From assembly GCA_965372135.1 (NCBI GenBank), contig CBDVBD010000001.1, positions 1 through 64,000 of the forward strand: a stretch of 64,000 nt of DNA, read 5' to 3'. A program made the translations under genes and the position numbers. Every line of letters begins with the position of its first letter. Within the stretch, counting starts at the first letter, position 1. The notes beneath the pieces were generated by a model. The model was not told the DNA's origin, did no database searches, and saw only the letters and a program-made list of their open reading frames with translations. The DNA comes from CBDVBD01 sp965372135. Its GTDB lineage: Bacteria; Electryoneota; RPQS01; CBDVBD01. Below, piece after piece: positions 16,014-25,206 of the stretch.

Positions 16014-18469
16014 GCGCTATTCCCATCAAATATCAACGTTCCATTGCGGTCATCTGCTTTATCTGTATTGGATTGATTGGCACCGTCAACGTATCCCGTC
16101 GGATGCATTTTGGAATCAATGTCGACCAGATCGACGGACACACATTCATTAGTTCAATCGAACCGGGAAGTCACCCTGAAATTGCTGGGTTACAGGTTGG
16201 TGATGAGCTATTGGCAGTGGACGGTAAAATCGTTCAGAACAAAGCGGTTGCCAGATGGATTCTAATAGGTGTAGAATCCAGGTCACCGTCTGTTTTTCTT
16301 GTCCAGCGAGGTGACGAACGATTCAACATCACACTCCCGCCGGAATCACAATTCGATATCGGATTTCTGATTCTAAATGCGCTGTTGGGTATCACTTTTA
16401 TCATCGTCGGCACCGTAGTGTGGTGGAACGGTTTTTCGGATGCAACAGTCCGATCTTTCTTTCGGTTGAACTGTTTTGCCGGAGCCGCTATCCTTCTATT
16501 CTCACATGAAAACACTCTGCATCCATTATTGCTGCACCATGCATATTCCTTCGCCTGGTTATTTACCTATTGCATGATACCATCGGCACTGTTGGAATTC
16601 ATAATCAGATTTTCAAATTATTTTGAACAACCACGCCGTCACTCGACCACCGTCATCATCCCATATTTACCTCCCATCGCGACATTCTTAACCCTAAGTG
16701 TTTTCTATCACTACGCTTACAATTCTTTTAGTCCGCACTGGATTACCCGCTATGAAACATTATTTAATATAGGTTTCGGCGGGATTCTGTTAATCTACTT
16801 CACCGGCAGTATCTTATTATTGCTGCGAAACTATCTCAAACCGTCGAATCAGGTGGAAAAAGACCGCATTCGCTGGCTGCTCATTTGCACATTCCTCGGG
16901 CTGGCGCCATTTTTCTTACTCTATAAAGTACCCGCGCTTTTCGGCTTAAATCCCTTTATTCCCCTTTGGACGGCATTTACACTGATGTTAATCGTCCCCA
17001 TCGGTTGGGGGATGGCGGTGGCATCGTTCCGGATGTTGAAATTGGAATGGGTGCTGTCCCGGACCATCGTCTATGCAATTTCCGCCGCCCTGGTTCTATA
17101 TTTAATGTTAACGGCAGCGTCAAGCAGCATCGGATATGTTCAATACAAAGATACCACCTCCTTGATCGTTTTGTCGGTGCTCGGAATTGTGACGATATCC
17201 TTAGCAGTCTCAGGATTAATCGGATATGTTCGCAAGTTTATCGACCGGATTTACTACCACGACTGGTACCGGTACGAAAAAGCGCTTCACGATCTTGGGG
17301 TGGAGCTATCCGGCTCCATCACCGAAAAAGCTATCGTTGAAATCCTTACCGAACGTTTTCCTTCAATATTGAAAATCACAAAAGCGACACTTCTAATCAA
17401 AAGCGATGACGGCAGCTTTCTGCTGCCCCATCAAACCACAGAACCAGGTAAAGGGAGGTTGGAGACAATTCAAAAATTACAAAAAGACTTTGCGGATATT
17501 ACTAATTTCCCAAAAGATAGTCGTCTCGAACTGTCATCCTCCGATATAGGCGAACTTGGATACCAGTATGTGTTGTACCTGGTGCATACCAGCGACATCA
17601 TTGGCATCTTATTGCTGAGCAAAAAACTCTCAGGTGCACCCTTCAGCATTCGCGATCATCAATTACTGGAGACTATGTCGAGTTATGCCGGCACCGCTAT
17701 TGCCAATTTGGGTCTCACCCGCAAGTTGCTTGATACCGAGAAACGCGGATTGGCCGTGGACATGGCGGGCGGGATAGCTCATGAAATCAACAATGCCCTG
17801 TCGCCCTTAATGGGACAAGCCCAACTAATTGAACGTTCTCTGTCACGAAGCCCTGAATCCGAAGGACAACGGGAAATGACTCAAAGAACTAATATAATCG
17901 TCGATATGTGTAATCGTATTAAGCGAATCGCTCTGAACTTAGGAAAAATTTCAGAACCCCTCCACCTTGAGAAAACCTCGCTGTCTTTGAATGATGTCGT
18001 GGAAGAAATCCTGCAGATAATGTCCGAAACTGCCGGTCGCATTAAGCGTTACAAACTAAATGATCCCCACGCCAAATTCCAGCTTTTCAAAAATTTGGAT
18101 AAAAATCTGCCCTCAATAACAGCCGACCATCAGCAGTTAAACCAAGTATTTATGAATCTCATCCTAAATGCTTCAGATGCCATGGAGCCGCAAGGGCAGG
18201 GTACCCTAACAGTTAGAACCCAATTTGCGCAGGAACAGAATTCCGTGGTGGGATTTGTCGAGGACACCGGTCCCGGAATTCCACACCATTTGAAGGACAA
18301 AATTCTCCAACCCTATTTTACCACCAAAGAAGAGGGCAAAGGAACCGGACTGGGATTATCCATCGTCCGCTCCATAATCGAAGCCCACGGCGGTCAATTA
18401 AAAATCCACTCCACCGAAGGTCACGGCACCCGCATAGAATTCACCCTCCCCATCAGCAAGTCTGACTAA
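16010..18469 (+). CDS. Membrane histidine kinase with PDZ and GAF domains
   Basis: 819 residues. One N-terminal membrane segment is followed by a PDZ-like periplasmic domain (ISSIEPGSHPEIAGLQVGDELLAVDGK, residues ~45-110), then about eight more membrane segments (residues ~115-410), a GAF-like domain (~420-575), the phospho-acceptor box with His591 in AHEINNALSP, and the ATPase domain with N-box NLILNASDAME, G1 VEDTGPGIP and G2 GKGTGLGLSIV. PDZ domains bind exposed protein C-termini, so sensing of misfolded or processed envelope proteins is plausible. The GTG start overlaps the regulator stop as GTGA, showing tight coupling. Confidence 0.9.
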   Translation: MSAIPIKYQRSIAVICFICIGLIGTVNVSRRMHFGINVDQIDGHTFISSIEPGSHPEIAGLQVGDELLAVDGKIVQNKAVARWILIGVESRSPSVFLVQRGDERFNITLPPESQFDIGFLILNALLGITFIIVGTVVWWNGFSDATVRSFFRLNCFAGAAILLFSHENTLHPLLLHHAYSFAWLFTYCMIPSALLEFIIRFSNYFEQPRRHSTTVIIPYLPPIATFLTLSVFYHYAYNSFSPHWITRYETLFNIGFGGILLIYFTGSILLLLRNYLKPSNQVEKDRIRWLLICTFLGLAPFFLLYKVPALFGLNPFIPLWTAFTLMLIVPIGWGMAVASFRMLKLEWVLSRTIVYAISAALVLYLMLTAASSSIGYVQYKDTTSLIVLSVLGIVTISLAVSGLIGYVRKFIDRIYYHDWYRYEKALHDLGVELSGSITEKAIVEILTERFPSILKITKATLLIKSDDGSFLLPHQTTEPGKGRLETIQKLQKDFADITNFPKDSRLELSSSDIGELGYQYVLYLVHTSDIIGILLLSKKLSGAPFSIRDHQLLETMSSYAGTAIANLGLTRKLLDTEKRGLAVDMAGGIAHEINNALSPLMGQAQLIERSLSRSPESEGQREMTQRTNIIVDMCNRIKRIALNLGKISEPLHLEKTSLSLNDVVEEILQIMSETAGRIKRYKLNDPHAKFQLFKNLDKNLPSITADHQQLNQVFMNLILNASDAMEPQGQGTLTVRTQFAQEQNSVVGFVEDTGPGIPHHLKDKILQPYFTTKEEGKGTGLGLSIVRSIIEAHGGQLKIHSTEGHGTRIEFTLPISKSD

Positions 18470-18614
18470 TTATCACTTCCCTTCACTTCCCTTAAACAGA
18501 ATCCAAGCCTGCATTTCTCATGTATGATTCTCTGAAACAAGTGTATAGTGCAAAGCACAGTCTGACTTGTTCTCAAATCTGATTAACTTATTAAATAATA
18601 ACCTATAATGATTG

Positions 18615-18630
18615 TGGCATGGCTATTGTA
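18615..18630 (+). promoter_or_regulatory. Putative sigma-54-like promoter
   Basis: TGGCATGGCTATTGTA has the -24 GG and a TTG at the -12 position with correct spacing; the -12 GC is GT. Twelve of sixteen positions match the element at 20932. AAAGCACAGT (18552-18561) lies 53 bases upstream. The downstream ATG is at 18679. Confidence 0.45.
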
Positions 18631-18678
18631 TTTAGATGGTGCAGAACTTCACTGAACACCTAATTGGAGGAAATTAGA

Positions 18679-19161
18679 ATGTACCATCAAAACAAGATTC
18701 GCCCCTCAATCTTTAAGGGTTTTTGTTTTCTGAATCATTCCTTGCGGAAAAGCATTTTTTGGAATACAATGATCTGTGTTCTCTGCGTTCTAATATTTGC
18801 TTCCATTGGACTTACTCAGATGGACTATGCCTCTCTGTCAAGTGATGATATGGTCGGATCGTATGGGCAACCAAGTGAAGACGACAACCCACCTGCTGCT
18901 CCGTCATCCACCAAGAGATTTCGTATTTCTTTGAGCTGGGCTTTGATACAGGCAGAACCCAGTGATGGTTTGATTCACACATTCTCATCATCTGAATCTG
19001 GTGGATCCAATGGTGGTTTTCTCAGCGCGCTGCTCCATATCAATCAAGGTAAACCGCTTGCATCGGCTTTTGGAATCAATTGTTGCATCACCGACGGTCT
19101 CGGTTTAGAACTAACGGTGCGCATCGTTGCCAATGATGGGGTGAGTGGCGCAAGCAGCTAA
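18679..19161 (+). CDS. Exported protein of unknown function
   Basis: 160 residues; not recognised. A long basic N-terminus leads to a hydrophobic segment (NTMICVLCVLIFASIGLTQ), probably a signal peptide, followed by a Ser/Asp/Pro-rich linker and a short beta-rich region (RFRISLSWALIQAEP, then LGLELTVRIVAN). GGAGG at 18666-18670 places the start at the ATG at 18679 rather than the upstream TTG. It lies behind a sigma-54-like element and next to the PDZ-kinase operon, so it may be a target of that system. The C-terminus (GVSGASS) looks abrupt, so the protein may be truncated. Confidence 0.55.
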   Translation: MYHQNKIRPSIFKGFCFLNHSLRKSIFWNTMICVLCVLIFASIGLTQMDYASLSSDDMVGSYGQPSEDDNPPAAPSSTKRFRISLSWALIQAEPSDGLIHTFSSSESGGSNGGFLSALLHINQGKPLASAFGINCCITDGLGLELTVRIVANDGVSGASS

Positions 19162-19224
19162 TCCCATCCGGGCGGTGATGAGAACAACACACATCAACCA
19201 CTTTAGCTGGAGAAGGGAGTCATC

Positions 19225-19776
19225 ATGAAAACCCTATCATCTTACCGAGCTGCAATTGTAATTGGATTGTCGGTGGCAATCCTTCCGGTTGGGCTTTCAG
19301 CGCAGCCTCGGTCACCGGAAAATGGAACCACTTATGTTCGATAAAATTGTAGTGGACCCCGACTGGGTTTTACCTATGTGCCGGGAGATAACGAAGTCTG
19401 GCGGAAATTGGATGACAAAAACATGGGTCGCGTGTTTACTCAGTTTGGTTGGCAATTTGAATATGTAGTGGTTCCCAAAGGTAGAGGGCCATCTTACGCC
19501 ATCGAATTTCTTCCCCTTATCGCGGGTGTTGAATATGGAAGGTTCATTCCAAGTGGAACGCTAACGATGGGCATCCGTGCTGCTGGAGGCTTTGAGTTTG
19601 CAGTAGGACCAACCGTTTTACCATGGAAAGCCGCGCTGTCAATTCAAACTGGTACCAGTATACATTTCGACGAAACAAACATCCCGGTGCGATTGATTTA
19701 CACACATAATCCCGATGGCAGCATTATTTCATTATTGGTCGGCTATGCCATCGGTAAAGCGAAGTCGGAATCGTAG
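19225..19776 (+). pseudogene. Exported beta-rich protein gene broken by an in-frame stop
   Basis: A signal peptide (MKTLSSYRAAIVIGLSVAIL) and 15 more residues end at TAA (19342-19344). The same frame then stays open to 19776, reading GPRLGFTYVPGDNEVW and a glycine-rich, beta-strand pattern (FLPLIAGVEYGRF, MGIRAAGGFEFAVGP) like a small outer-membrane or periplasmic beta protein. Just after the TAA, the +1 frame reads MFDKIVVD, so a pair of small frameshifts is another explanation. Either the gene is broken or there is a sequencing error. GGGAG at 19214-19218 provides a ribosome site. Confidence 0.65.
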
Positions 19777-19946
19777 CATCCTTCAGCCCAATTCCTTTAG
19801 TTCAAACCATGCTTTGCATTAATCTGTTACTATTTGGCTGAAACGCGGAATTCGGTTTCATAATAATTTTGTATTGCAATAAGGTGTTCACGTCTTTGGA
19901 GATTTCACCGGTATTATTGGAAAAAGAATCCAGACTTTTGAGGCAA

Positions 19947-20738
19947 ATGATGGACGCTGGAACAACATTCGCGGTTAATGAGATGGATCGATATGAAGCA
20001 CAGCCTAATATTCATAAATGGCTGTTTATTTTCGGACTGTGCTTCGCTGTCTGGCATATCATCCCGGTGTTCCTGGGTTGGGAAATCAAGGGTAAGTTTA
20101 CAATCGGCGACCTGGTAGATCTATCCACACCGTTCGTTCTACTCGGACTTGTGCTAAAATTGTATTTCATATTACAGCGACAGCGAAGAGAAACAGAGGG
20201 ATGGGAAAGAGTCTCCATTTTTGGTCAACTTCTACTAATTTTCGGCGCCATTGTCTTCGTCCAGGGACACGGTATCCATCTCGCCAGCAACGCCATTTAT
20301 CGATACTTAGTCGGAAACCCAACCTCGCCTCTGTCTTCACTAACCTATTTCTTTGATGAGATCCAAAGCCATTTCTTCTGGGATTCGGGATTATTGCTGA
20401 TCGCGTTCGGACTGATTCTGCTTGACTATTGTTCGGATTCCCGATCAGAACCAATATCGGCACCATCTAAACGTTGGATTTTCTGCGGTGCCTTATTATA
20501 TGGATTCACCCATTTCTGCAATGGCGTGGAAGGACAAACCGCTGTTTTGACTTTCCCGGCAGCAGTTCTTATCCCAGTTCTCCTTGTCCTAATATCCTGG
20601 GTAATGCATCTGCGATTGCTGCTTAGTCCTGTTATCCTCTTCTATTTTACCGCATTCCTCACTGCCGACATCCTCTTCATTTTCTGGGGCATACTGCACA
20701 AAGGATTCCCCCAATTCAGTGAATTGGGCTGGTTCTAA
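19947..20738 (+). CDS. Multi-pass membrane protein of unknown function
   Basis: 263 residues from the ATG at 19947, which follows TTGAGG at 19936-19941. An upstream GTG at 19884 or TTG at 19869 is also possible. About seven hydrophobic segments span the protein (WLFIFGLCFAVWHIIPVFL, FVLLGLVLKLYFIL, LLLIFGAIVFVQGHGIHLA, GLLLIAFGLILLDY, LIPVLLVLISWVMHL and two more). His residues occur inside or beside several segments (GHGIHL, THFCNG), which could bind metal or haem; this is only suggestive. No family was recognised. Confidence 0.6.
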   Translation: MMDAGTTFAVNEMDRYEAQPNIHKWLFIFGLCFAVWHIIPVFLGWEIKGKFTIGDLVDLSTPFVLLGLVLKLYFILQRQRRETEGWERVSIFGQLLLIFGAIVFVQGHGIHLASNAIYRYLVGNPTSPLSSLTYFFDEIQSHFFWDSGLLLIAFGLILLDYCSDSRSEPISAPSKRWIFCGALLYGFTHFCNGVEGQTAVLTFPAAVLIPVLLVLISWVMHLRLLLSPVILFYFTAFLTADILFIFWGILHKGFPQFSELGWF

Positions 20739-20931
20739 GCCCCGACACTGAAAACATTCCCTCAAAATCCTGTCCAAAGCAACTCAATTTCCCTGATATA
20801 CCCCTCACTACTTATCTGCCTACCTAAGCGCGTATTCAGTGTACACAAAAGCATTAATCTGTTCAATTCTCTATACACTTCCCTGGAATTTCCTATAATG
20901 TAATACATTATCATTCAGTTACTTAAATCAT

Positions 20932-20947
20932 TGGCATGGCTTTTGAG
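20932..20947 (+). promoter_or_regulatory. Putative sigma-54-like promoter of the lipoprotein operon
   Basis: TGGCATGGCTTTTGAG shares TGGCATGGCT-x-TTG with the element at 18615. The -12 GC is replaced by GA. It ends 54 bases before the ATG at 21002, a spacing similar to those at 1162 and 18615. AAAGCATTAA at 20848-20857 weakly resembles the AAAGCACAGT motif upstream of the other two. Confidence 0.4.
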
Positions 20948-21001
20948 TTATAGCAAAGCGTAAGTGTAGAAATGTTTTTTTGGGTTAAAGAAGAGGTTGT
21001 C

Positions 21002-22342
21002 ATGAAAAATCGTAATAGACTGGTATTGCTAATTGCATTAATGGTCGCAGCTGTGCTTAGTGGTTGCGATTCACCTATGGGACCTGACGAACCAAAACAA
21101 CCCAAGAGTACCGGGCATTCTCCTCCGTTACCTGGAAATCTGCTAATTAATGTTGAATCGGATGAGAGTGAATTCGATAGCGTCCTGTGCTTTGTACCCT
21201 CATATTCATTAGAGTTAATTAAAATGCTGCATGAAGGAGACTGCTATACTGTCAATATACAACTGGATTCTGGAAGTTATAACATAATTTCCGAGGGATA
21301 CCGTGAAGGACATGCAACTTATTCAGGATTTGGTACAGGACAGGTATCATCAAATCAAACAACAACCATCGATATTTCATTGTCCCAAAAGGCATATGAG
21401 GTTGTAGGTTCCACTGATTTATTTGGGAGAGCAGAGAAAGTTGTTGTTGTAGGTAACTACGCTTATGTGCAGGTTAACAGTGCGTATCCTACTTATGATC
21501 CTGGTCTTCAAATAATTGATATCTCCAATCCTGACAATCCTACTTCTGTTGGATTCTACCGGTCAACATATTCGTTTCGAGATATTGCAGTTGCTGGAGG
21601 CTATGCCTATGCAGTGTGTGGAGGCTTAAGAGTGATCGATGTCTCCAACCCTTCTGGACCCATAGAAGTTGGATGTCTTGTATCCACCATAATTGCTTTT
21701 GCCGCAAGAAATATCGAAATTAACGGGAATTACGCTTATGTTTCGGGATACATCAATTTTTATGGATGTGGCATGTATCTTTGGGTGATCGATATTTCAA
21801 ATCCCACTAATCCTGTGCAAGTTGGATTTAACTACACGATGGGAACGCTCTGTAGTGTCATTGAGGTCTCAGATCAATTCGCTTATTTAGCATGTGGGCA
21901 AAATGGTTTAATGGTTATGGATGTATCCGATCCAACAAATCCCAATGAAGTAGCTCAATGTGGATTTTCCTATGCTGCATGGAAGATATCCGTCTCCGAC
22001 GACTACATCTATGTCGCTGGAGATTCCCCTAATATAACGATTGCGGATATATCTACACCTTCAGATCCCGTAGAAGTTGGTTGTTGTTATTATATCTGGT
22101 ATCCAAATGAAATTGCGGTATCCCAGGATTTCGGTTATGCTGTTACCGATTACAGTTTGATTGAAGTTAAGGCTACAGATCCTTCCAATCCAATTATTAC
22201 AGGCTTATGCAGGCTCCCACAAGATACAAAGAGTATTGCCATTTCTGGTGATTACGCTTACGTAGCCTGTGATTCGAATGGATTGCAGACTGTTTACATT
22301 GGTGAGAAGCGACGGAAAAACGAAAATGTGGAGGAAGAGTAA
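21002..22342 (+). CDS. LVIVD-repeat beta-propeller lipoprotein
   Basis: 446 residues. The signal peptide ends in a lipobox, VLSGC, so the protein should be lipid-anchored. A PEGA-like beta domain (LLINVESDESEFDSV to TTTIDISLSQ) is followed by about seven LVIVD repeats, each with Y-A-Y-V then L-x-V-I-D-I-S-N-P and P-x-x-V-G (for example YAYAVCGGLRVIDVSNPSGP). LVIVD propellers are common surface proteins in FCB-like bacteria and probably bind ligands. GAGG at 20993-20996 supports the ATG at 21002. The stop overlaps the next start by one base, which begins a chain of envelope genes. Confidence 0.8.
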   Translation: MKNRNRLVLLIALMVAAVLSGCDSPMGPDEPKQPKSTGHSPPLPGNLLINVESDESEFDSVLCFVPSYSLELIKMLHEGDCYTVNIQLDSGSYNIISEGYREGHATYSGFGTGQVSSNQTTTIDISLSQKAYEVVGSTDLFGRAEKVVVVGNYAYVQVNSAYPTYDPGLQIIDISNPDNPTSVGFYRSTYSFRDIAVAGGYAYAVCGGLRVIDVSNPSGPIEVGCLVSTIIAFAARNIEINGNYAYVSGYINFYGCGMYLWVIDISNPTNPVQVGFNYTMGTLCSVIEVSDQFAYLACGQNGLMVMDVSDPTNPNEVAQCGFSYAAWKISVSDDYIYVAGDSPNITIADISTPSDPVEVGCCYYIWYPNEIAVSQDFGYAVTDYSLIEVKATDPSNPIITGLCRLPQDTKSIAISGDYAYVACDSNGLQTVYIGEKRRKNENVEEE

Positions 22343-22962
22343 TGAAAAAGCAAATGCATAATCAAAATGGAACGTTGGACCGATTCCTTGCCACCTTCAA
22401 TCAATTTATCGGAAGTGGTGTCCTGATCGCCGTTGTCATTCTATCTGGTGCCACTGTTGTTTCAGCCGCACAGAAATCACAAATCAAAAAGATTCCTTGT
22501 GTAACCGTCGTCAGCAAAAACGGTGACCAGCACCCCGGTAGAGTGTTTGATGTTTCTGACACATCACTAACACTGTGGTGCAGCGAAGAGCTGTATAGTG
22601 ATCAGAATCGCAGCCAACATTCCAGGAATGTACACTACTCGGAAATCAGTCACATTATCATCGAGGAGAAAGGCAATACTGTATCTGGGGTGGTTATTGG
22701 AACGTTGCTTGGCGCAACTCTTGGATTGTTCAGTTCGCAGCTTGTACCGGTTACATGGACCAATGTGAACTGGTCGCCGTTCGAAATGGCGGAAACCATG
22801 TTGGAAACCCCGATGGTTTTGATCTGTGCAGTCCTTGGTGGAGTCGCCGGTGCGTTGAATGGGATCGACACAAAAGTTCAGATAAACGGCGATATCGAAT
22901 CATTTCATAATATCGTACCAATTCTTCAAGAGATCAAAGTTAAAGAAGGAGAATCACCATGA
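22342..22962 (+). CDS. Exported Sm/SH3-like protein with a glycine-rich membrane segment
   Basis: 206 residues; function unknown. A hydrophobic segment (GVLIAVVILSGATVVSAA) probably acts as a signal or anchor. A small beta domain follows (VVSKNGDQHPGRVFDVSDTSLTL to YSEISHIII) with the pattern G-x-x-x-x-G-x-V-x-x-x-x-x-x-x-L that recurs in the next three genes. Two glycine-rich hydrophobic stretches (GVVIGTLLGATLGLF, ICAVLGGVAGALNG) may insert into a membrane. Its start shares one base with the upstream stop, and its own stop shares ATGA with the next gene, so the unit is translationally coupled. Confidence 0.6.
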   Translation: MKKQMHNQNGTLDRFLATFNQFIGSGVLIAVVILSGATVVSAAQKSQIKKIPCVTVVSKNGDQHPGRVFDVSDTSLTLWCSEELYSDQNRSQHSRNVHYSEISHIIIEEKGNTVSGVVIGTLLGATLGLFSSQLVPVTWTNVNWSPFEMAETMLETPMVLICAVLGGVAGALNGIDTKVQINGDIESFHNIVPILQEIKVKEGESP

Positions 22963-23831
22963 AGTCAACACAATATTTTTTGATTCTGATTTTACTCGTT
23001 TTATCCATCGCCTCCAATTTCGCTGTTGCACAGCAGGGCACAACCTCCCAAGATAAAGTATACCAAATTGTGTTGAAAGACGGATCGAGGCTAATTGGGA
23101 TGATTGAGGATGAGGATAACGATACCATCAGCCTAACAACCTTAATCGGCATTGAGATCAACATCGAAAAGAATCAAATTGAGAAAATGAAGCTTCTTTC
23201 GGGTGTAGTAGTGGGTGGAAAATATCGGCGGTCTGACCCGAATTATACCAGGCTGTTCTTCGCCCCCACTGCGCGACCCCTGAAATCAGGGCAAGGGTAC
23301 TTTTCCATCTATGAATTATTCCTTCCTTTTGTAGCCGTTGGCATTGGTGACGTACTCACATTAGCTGGAGGAATCTCCATATTTCCCGGAGCCCCACAAC
23401 AAGTGTTTTATTTGGCGCCCAAGGTTACGCCAATCCATCTGAAGGGTATTGATATGGCAGCGGGTATTATGCACATTGGCTCAACTGGGGGAAATAGCGA
23501 AGGTATGGGCATAATCTATGGATTAGGTACATTTGGTTCAACTGCCAGTGCCTTTACGCTTGGCCTTGGGTGGGGATATGCTGGGAAAGAAACCGCCGAC
23601 AAACCAATTGTCATGGTTGGGGGGGAACTGCAGGTATCCAATAGTTTTAAGTTGATCACCGAGAATTGGTTCCCGCCTGATTCGGAAGTTTCCCTCATCT
23701 CTTTTGGATTCAGGATGTTCGGTGATAACCTTGCTGCAGACCTGGGTCTCTGTAATCTGGCAGGCGCAGGAATGCGGGGATTTCCGTTTTTCCCCTGGGT
23801 TGGCTTTGTCTATAATTTCAATACAACATAA
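22959..23831 (+). CDS. Exported Sm-like plus beta-barrel protein
   Basis: 290 residues. Signal peptide (LILILLVLSIASNFAVA), then the small beta motif LKDGSRLIGMIEDEDNDTISLTT with IEKNQIEKM, then ~200 residues of alternating hydrophobic, glycine- and aromatic-rich strands ending in FPFFPWVGFVYNFN. The final aromatic residues suggest an outer-membrane barrel recognised by the BAM machinery. AAGAAGGAGA at 22943-22952 precedes an ATG that overlaps the previous stop. No enzyme motif is visible. The next gene has the same architecture, so they may be paralogues or partners. Confidence 0.6.
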   Translation: MKSTQYFLILILLVLSIASNFAVAQQGTTSQDKVYQIVLKDGSRLIGMIEDEDNDTISLTTLIGIEINIEKNQIEKMKLLSGVVVGGKYRRSDPNYTRLFFAPTARPLKSGQGYFSIYELFLPFVAVGIGDVLTLAGGISIFPGAPQQVFYLAPKVTPIHLKGIDMAAGIMHIGSTGGNSEGMGIIYGLGTFGSTASAFTLGLGWGYAGKETADKPIVMVGGELQVSNSFKLITENWFPPDSEVSLISFGFRMFGDNLAADLGLCNLAGAGMRGFPFFPWVGFVYNFNTT

Positions 23832-23919
23832 TCATCAATTAGTGCTTGTAAGTAATTTCCTATTTACACTAACACAAATCTTCAAGTACTATCGAACAAA
23901 AACACGTGAGGAGGAAAAA

Positions 23920-25185
23920 ATGAAGAAACGGAGTAATTTTTATTCAACCATGATCGCTTTGGTGCTGCTGTCAACTACCTGTTACTTTTCGGGTAGCGCC
24001 CAAGCCGGTCAATCACCGGAAGCACTGACCAGTGCAGCGCTCAAACCAGCCACCGTCGAAGTCGGAATGTCCAGAATATTCCACCTCCGAGATGGAAATG
24101 TCGTTGCCGGGACCATCACCGCAATCGAACACGATTCCATCGCGGTGATCGAAGCCCCGGATGGCACGCTACGCATTCCCACTTGGGAGATCCTCGAGGA
24201 GATGGTGGATCTGACAAAAAACGACAACACCCGCTTCGTGGGTCCGGTCCTTTCCGAGGACGACTACTCGATTTCCATCAAGACCCCCTATGGCGTGGTT
24301 GTGGTACTGAAGCGCGACATCCAATCCATGGATCGCTATTACGGTGACAAAAAAGTGAGCTGGGAGGAAGAGAAGCAGCGGTTCTATCCCGCTGAAGAGC
24401 TTATCGACATCTTCCTGGATCCCACTGCCTTTCCACTGCAACCGCATACCATCTATCTGAGCGGTCTATCTCTGGGCTATGGGTTTACCGAAAATTTTAT
24501 GCTGCGAACCCAGTTCGGGAACAACTTTGTGTACGACCTGAACCTGCACCCCATGTTCCGCATCTTCCGCCGTACCACTGGAACCTCGGAGATCAGCTTA
24601 GCCGTCGGTGCCAGGCTATTCAGCCATCATAAAGTTAAACAGCAAGCCGAAAAGTACAGCCAATGGATTATCGACACAGGTCTCGATAGTTCCTTGCACG
24701 AAAAAGGCGCTGTGCTCGTGGATAGTGTGCTGGAAGATCCCGATAAAAAGGAGTTCTACTGGGAATCTTATCTGGTCCTGAGCCGCCGCCAAAATCTTCC
24801 CAGCGGTCGCGGGAAATGGGGTTGGCATTTGGGTGTGCAAACCAACTCCATGGTGCACACCAGACCGGAATTAAATCCCGAGTATGAATGGGACGATGAG
24901 TTTGAATTCCCCTACCGGATCTGGGCAGCCATGGACTATGACCTCACCAAAAAGCTGAAATTCCTCATCGAGGTCTTTGCCGATAACGGACACAAGTTTA
25001 TCACTCTCGAGGAAACCGCCCGCAGCTATTTCGATTTCGATAACACACCGTTCTCCGTGGAAACCCAAACCGGTGACTACCAACCGGTGGACCTCGATTT
25101 CGGGTTCATCTACACCATCACGGAAGCGTTTCGGCTCGGGTTACACTTCCAGTCTCCCTACTTGGAAATCTATTGGAAATGGTAG
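23920..25185 (+). CDS. Exported protein with two Sm-like motifs and a C-terminal barrel
   Basis: 421 residues. Signal peptide (MIALVLLSTTCYFSGSAQA) is followed by two small beta motifs: FHLRDGNVVAGTITAIEHDSI and, about 50 residues later, FVGPVLSEDDYSISI with VVVVLKRDIQSM. The rest is beta-rich with many aromatics (HTIYLSGLSLGYGFTENFML to YLEIYWKW), consistent with an outer-membrane barrel closing at a terminal Trp. The frame is open further upstream, but GAGGAGG at 23908-23914 and the signal peptide fix the start at 23920. Base composition is somewhat more GC-rich than the gene before it. Confidence 0.6.
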   Translation: MKKRSNFYSTMIALVLLSTTCYFSGSAQAGQSPEALTSAALKPATVEVGMSRIFHLRDGNVVAGTITAIEHDSIAVIEAPDGTLRIPTWEILEEMVDLTKNDNTRFVGPVLSEDDYSISIKTPYGVVVVLKRDIQSMDRYYGDKKVSWEEEKQRFYPAEELIDIFLDPTAFPLQPHTIYLSGLSLGYGFTENFMLRTQFGNNFVYDLNLHPMFRIFRRTTGTSEISLAVGARLFSHHKVKQQAEKYSQWIIDTGLDSSLHEKGAVLVDSVLEDPDKKEFYWESYLVLSRRQNLPSGRGKWGWHLGVQTNSMVHTRPELNPEYEWDDEFEFPYRIWAAMDYDLTKKLKFLIEVFADNGHKFITLEETARSYFDFDNTPFSVETQTGDYQPVDLDFGFIYTITEAFRLGLHFQSPYLEIYWKW

Positions 25186-25206
25186 AAAACATAAGGAGAC
25201 ACCATC

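Noticed and set aside
21760..21790. TGGCATGTATCTTTGG inside the LVIVD gene as another sigma-54-like promoter
   Set aside because: It lies within coding sequence with no start codon suitably placed downstream.
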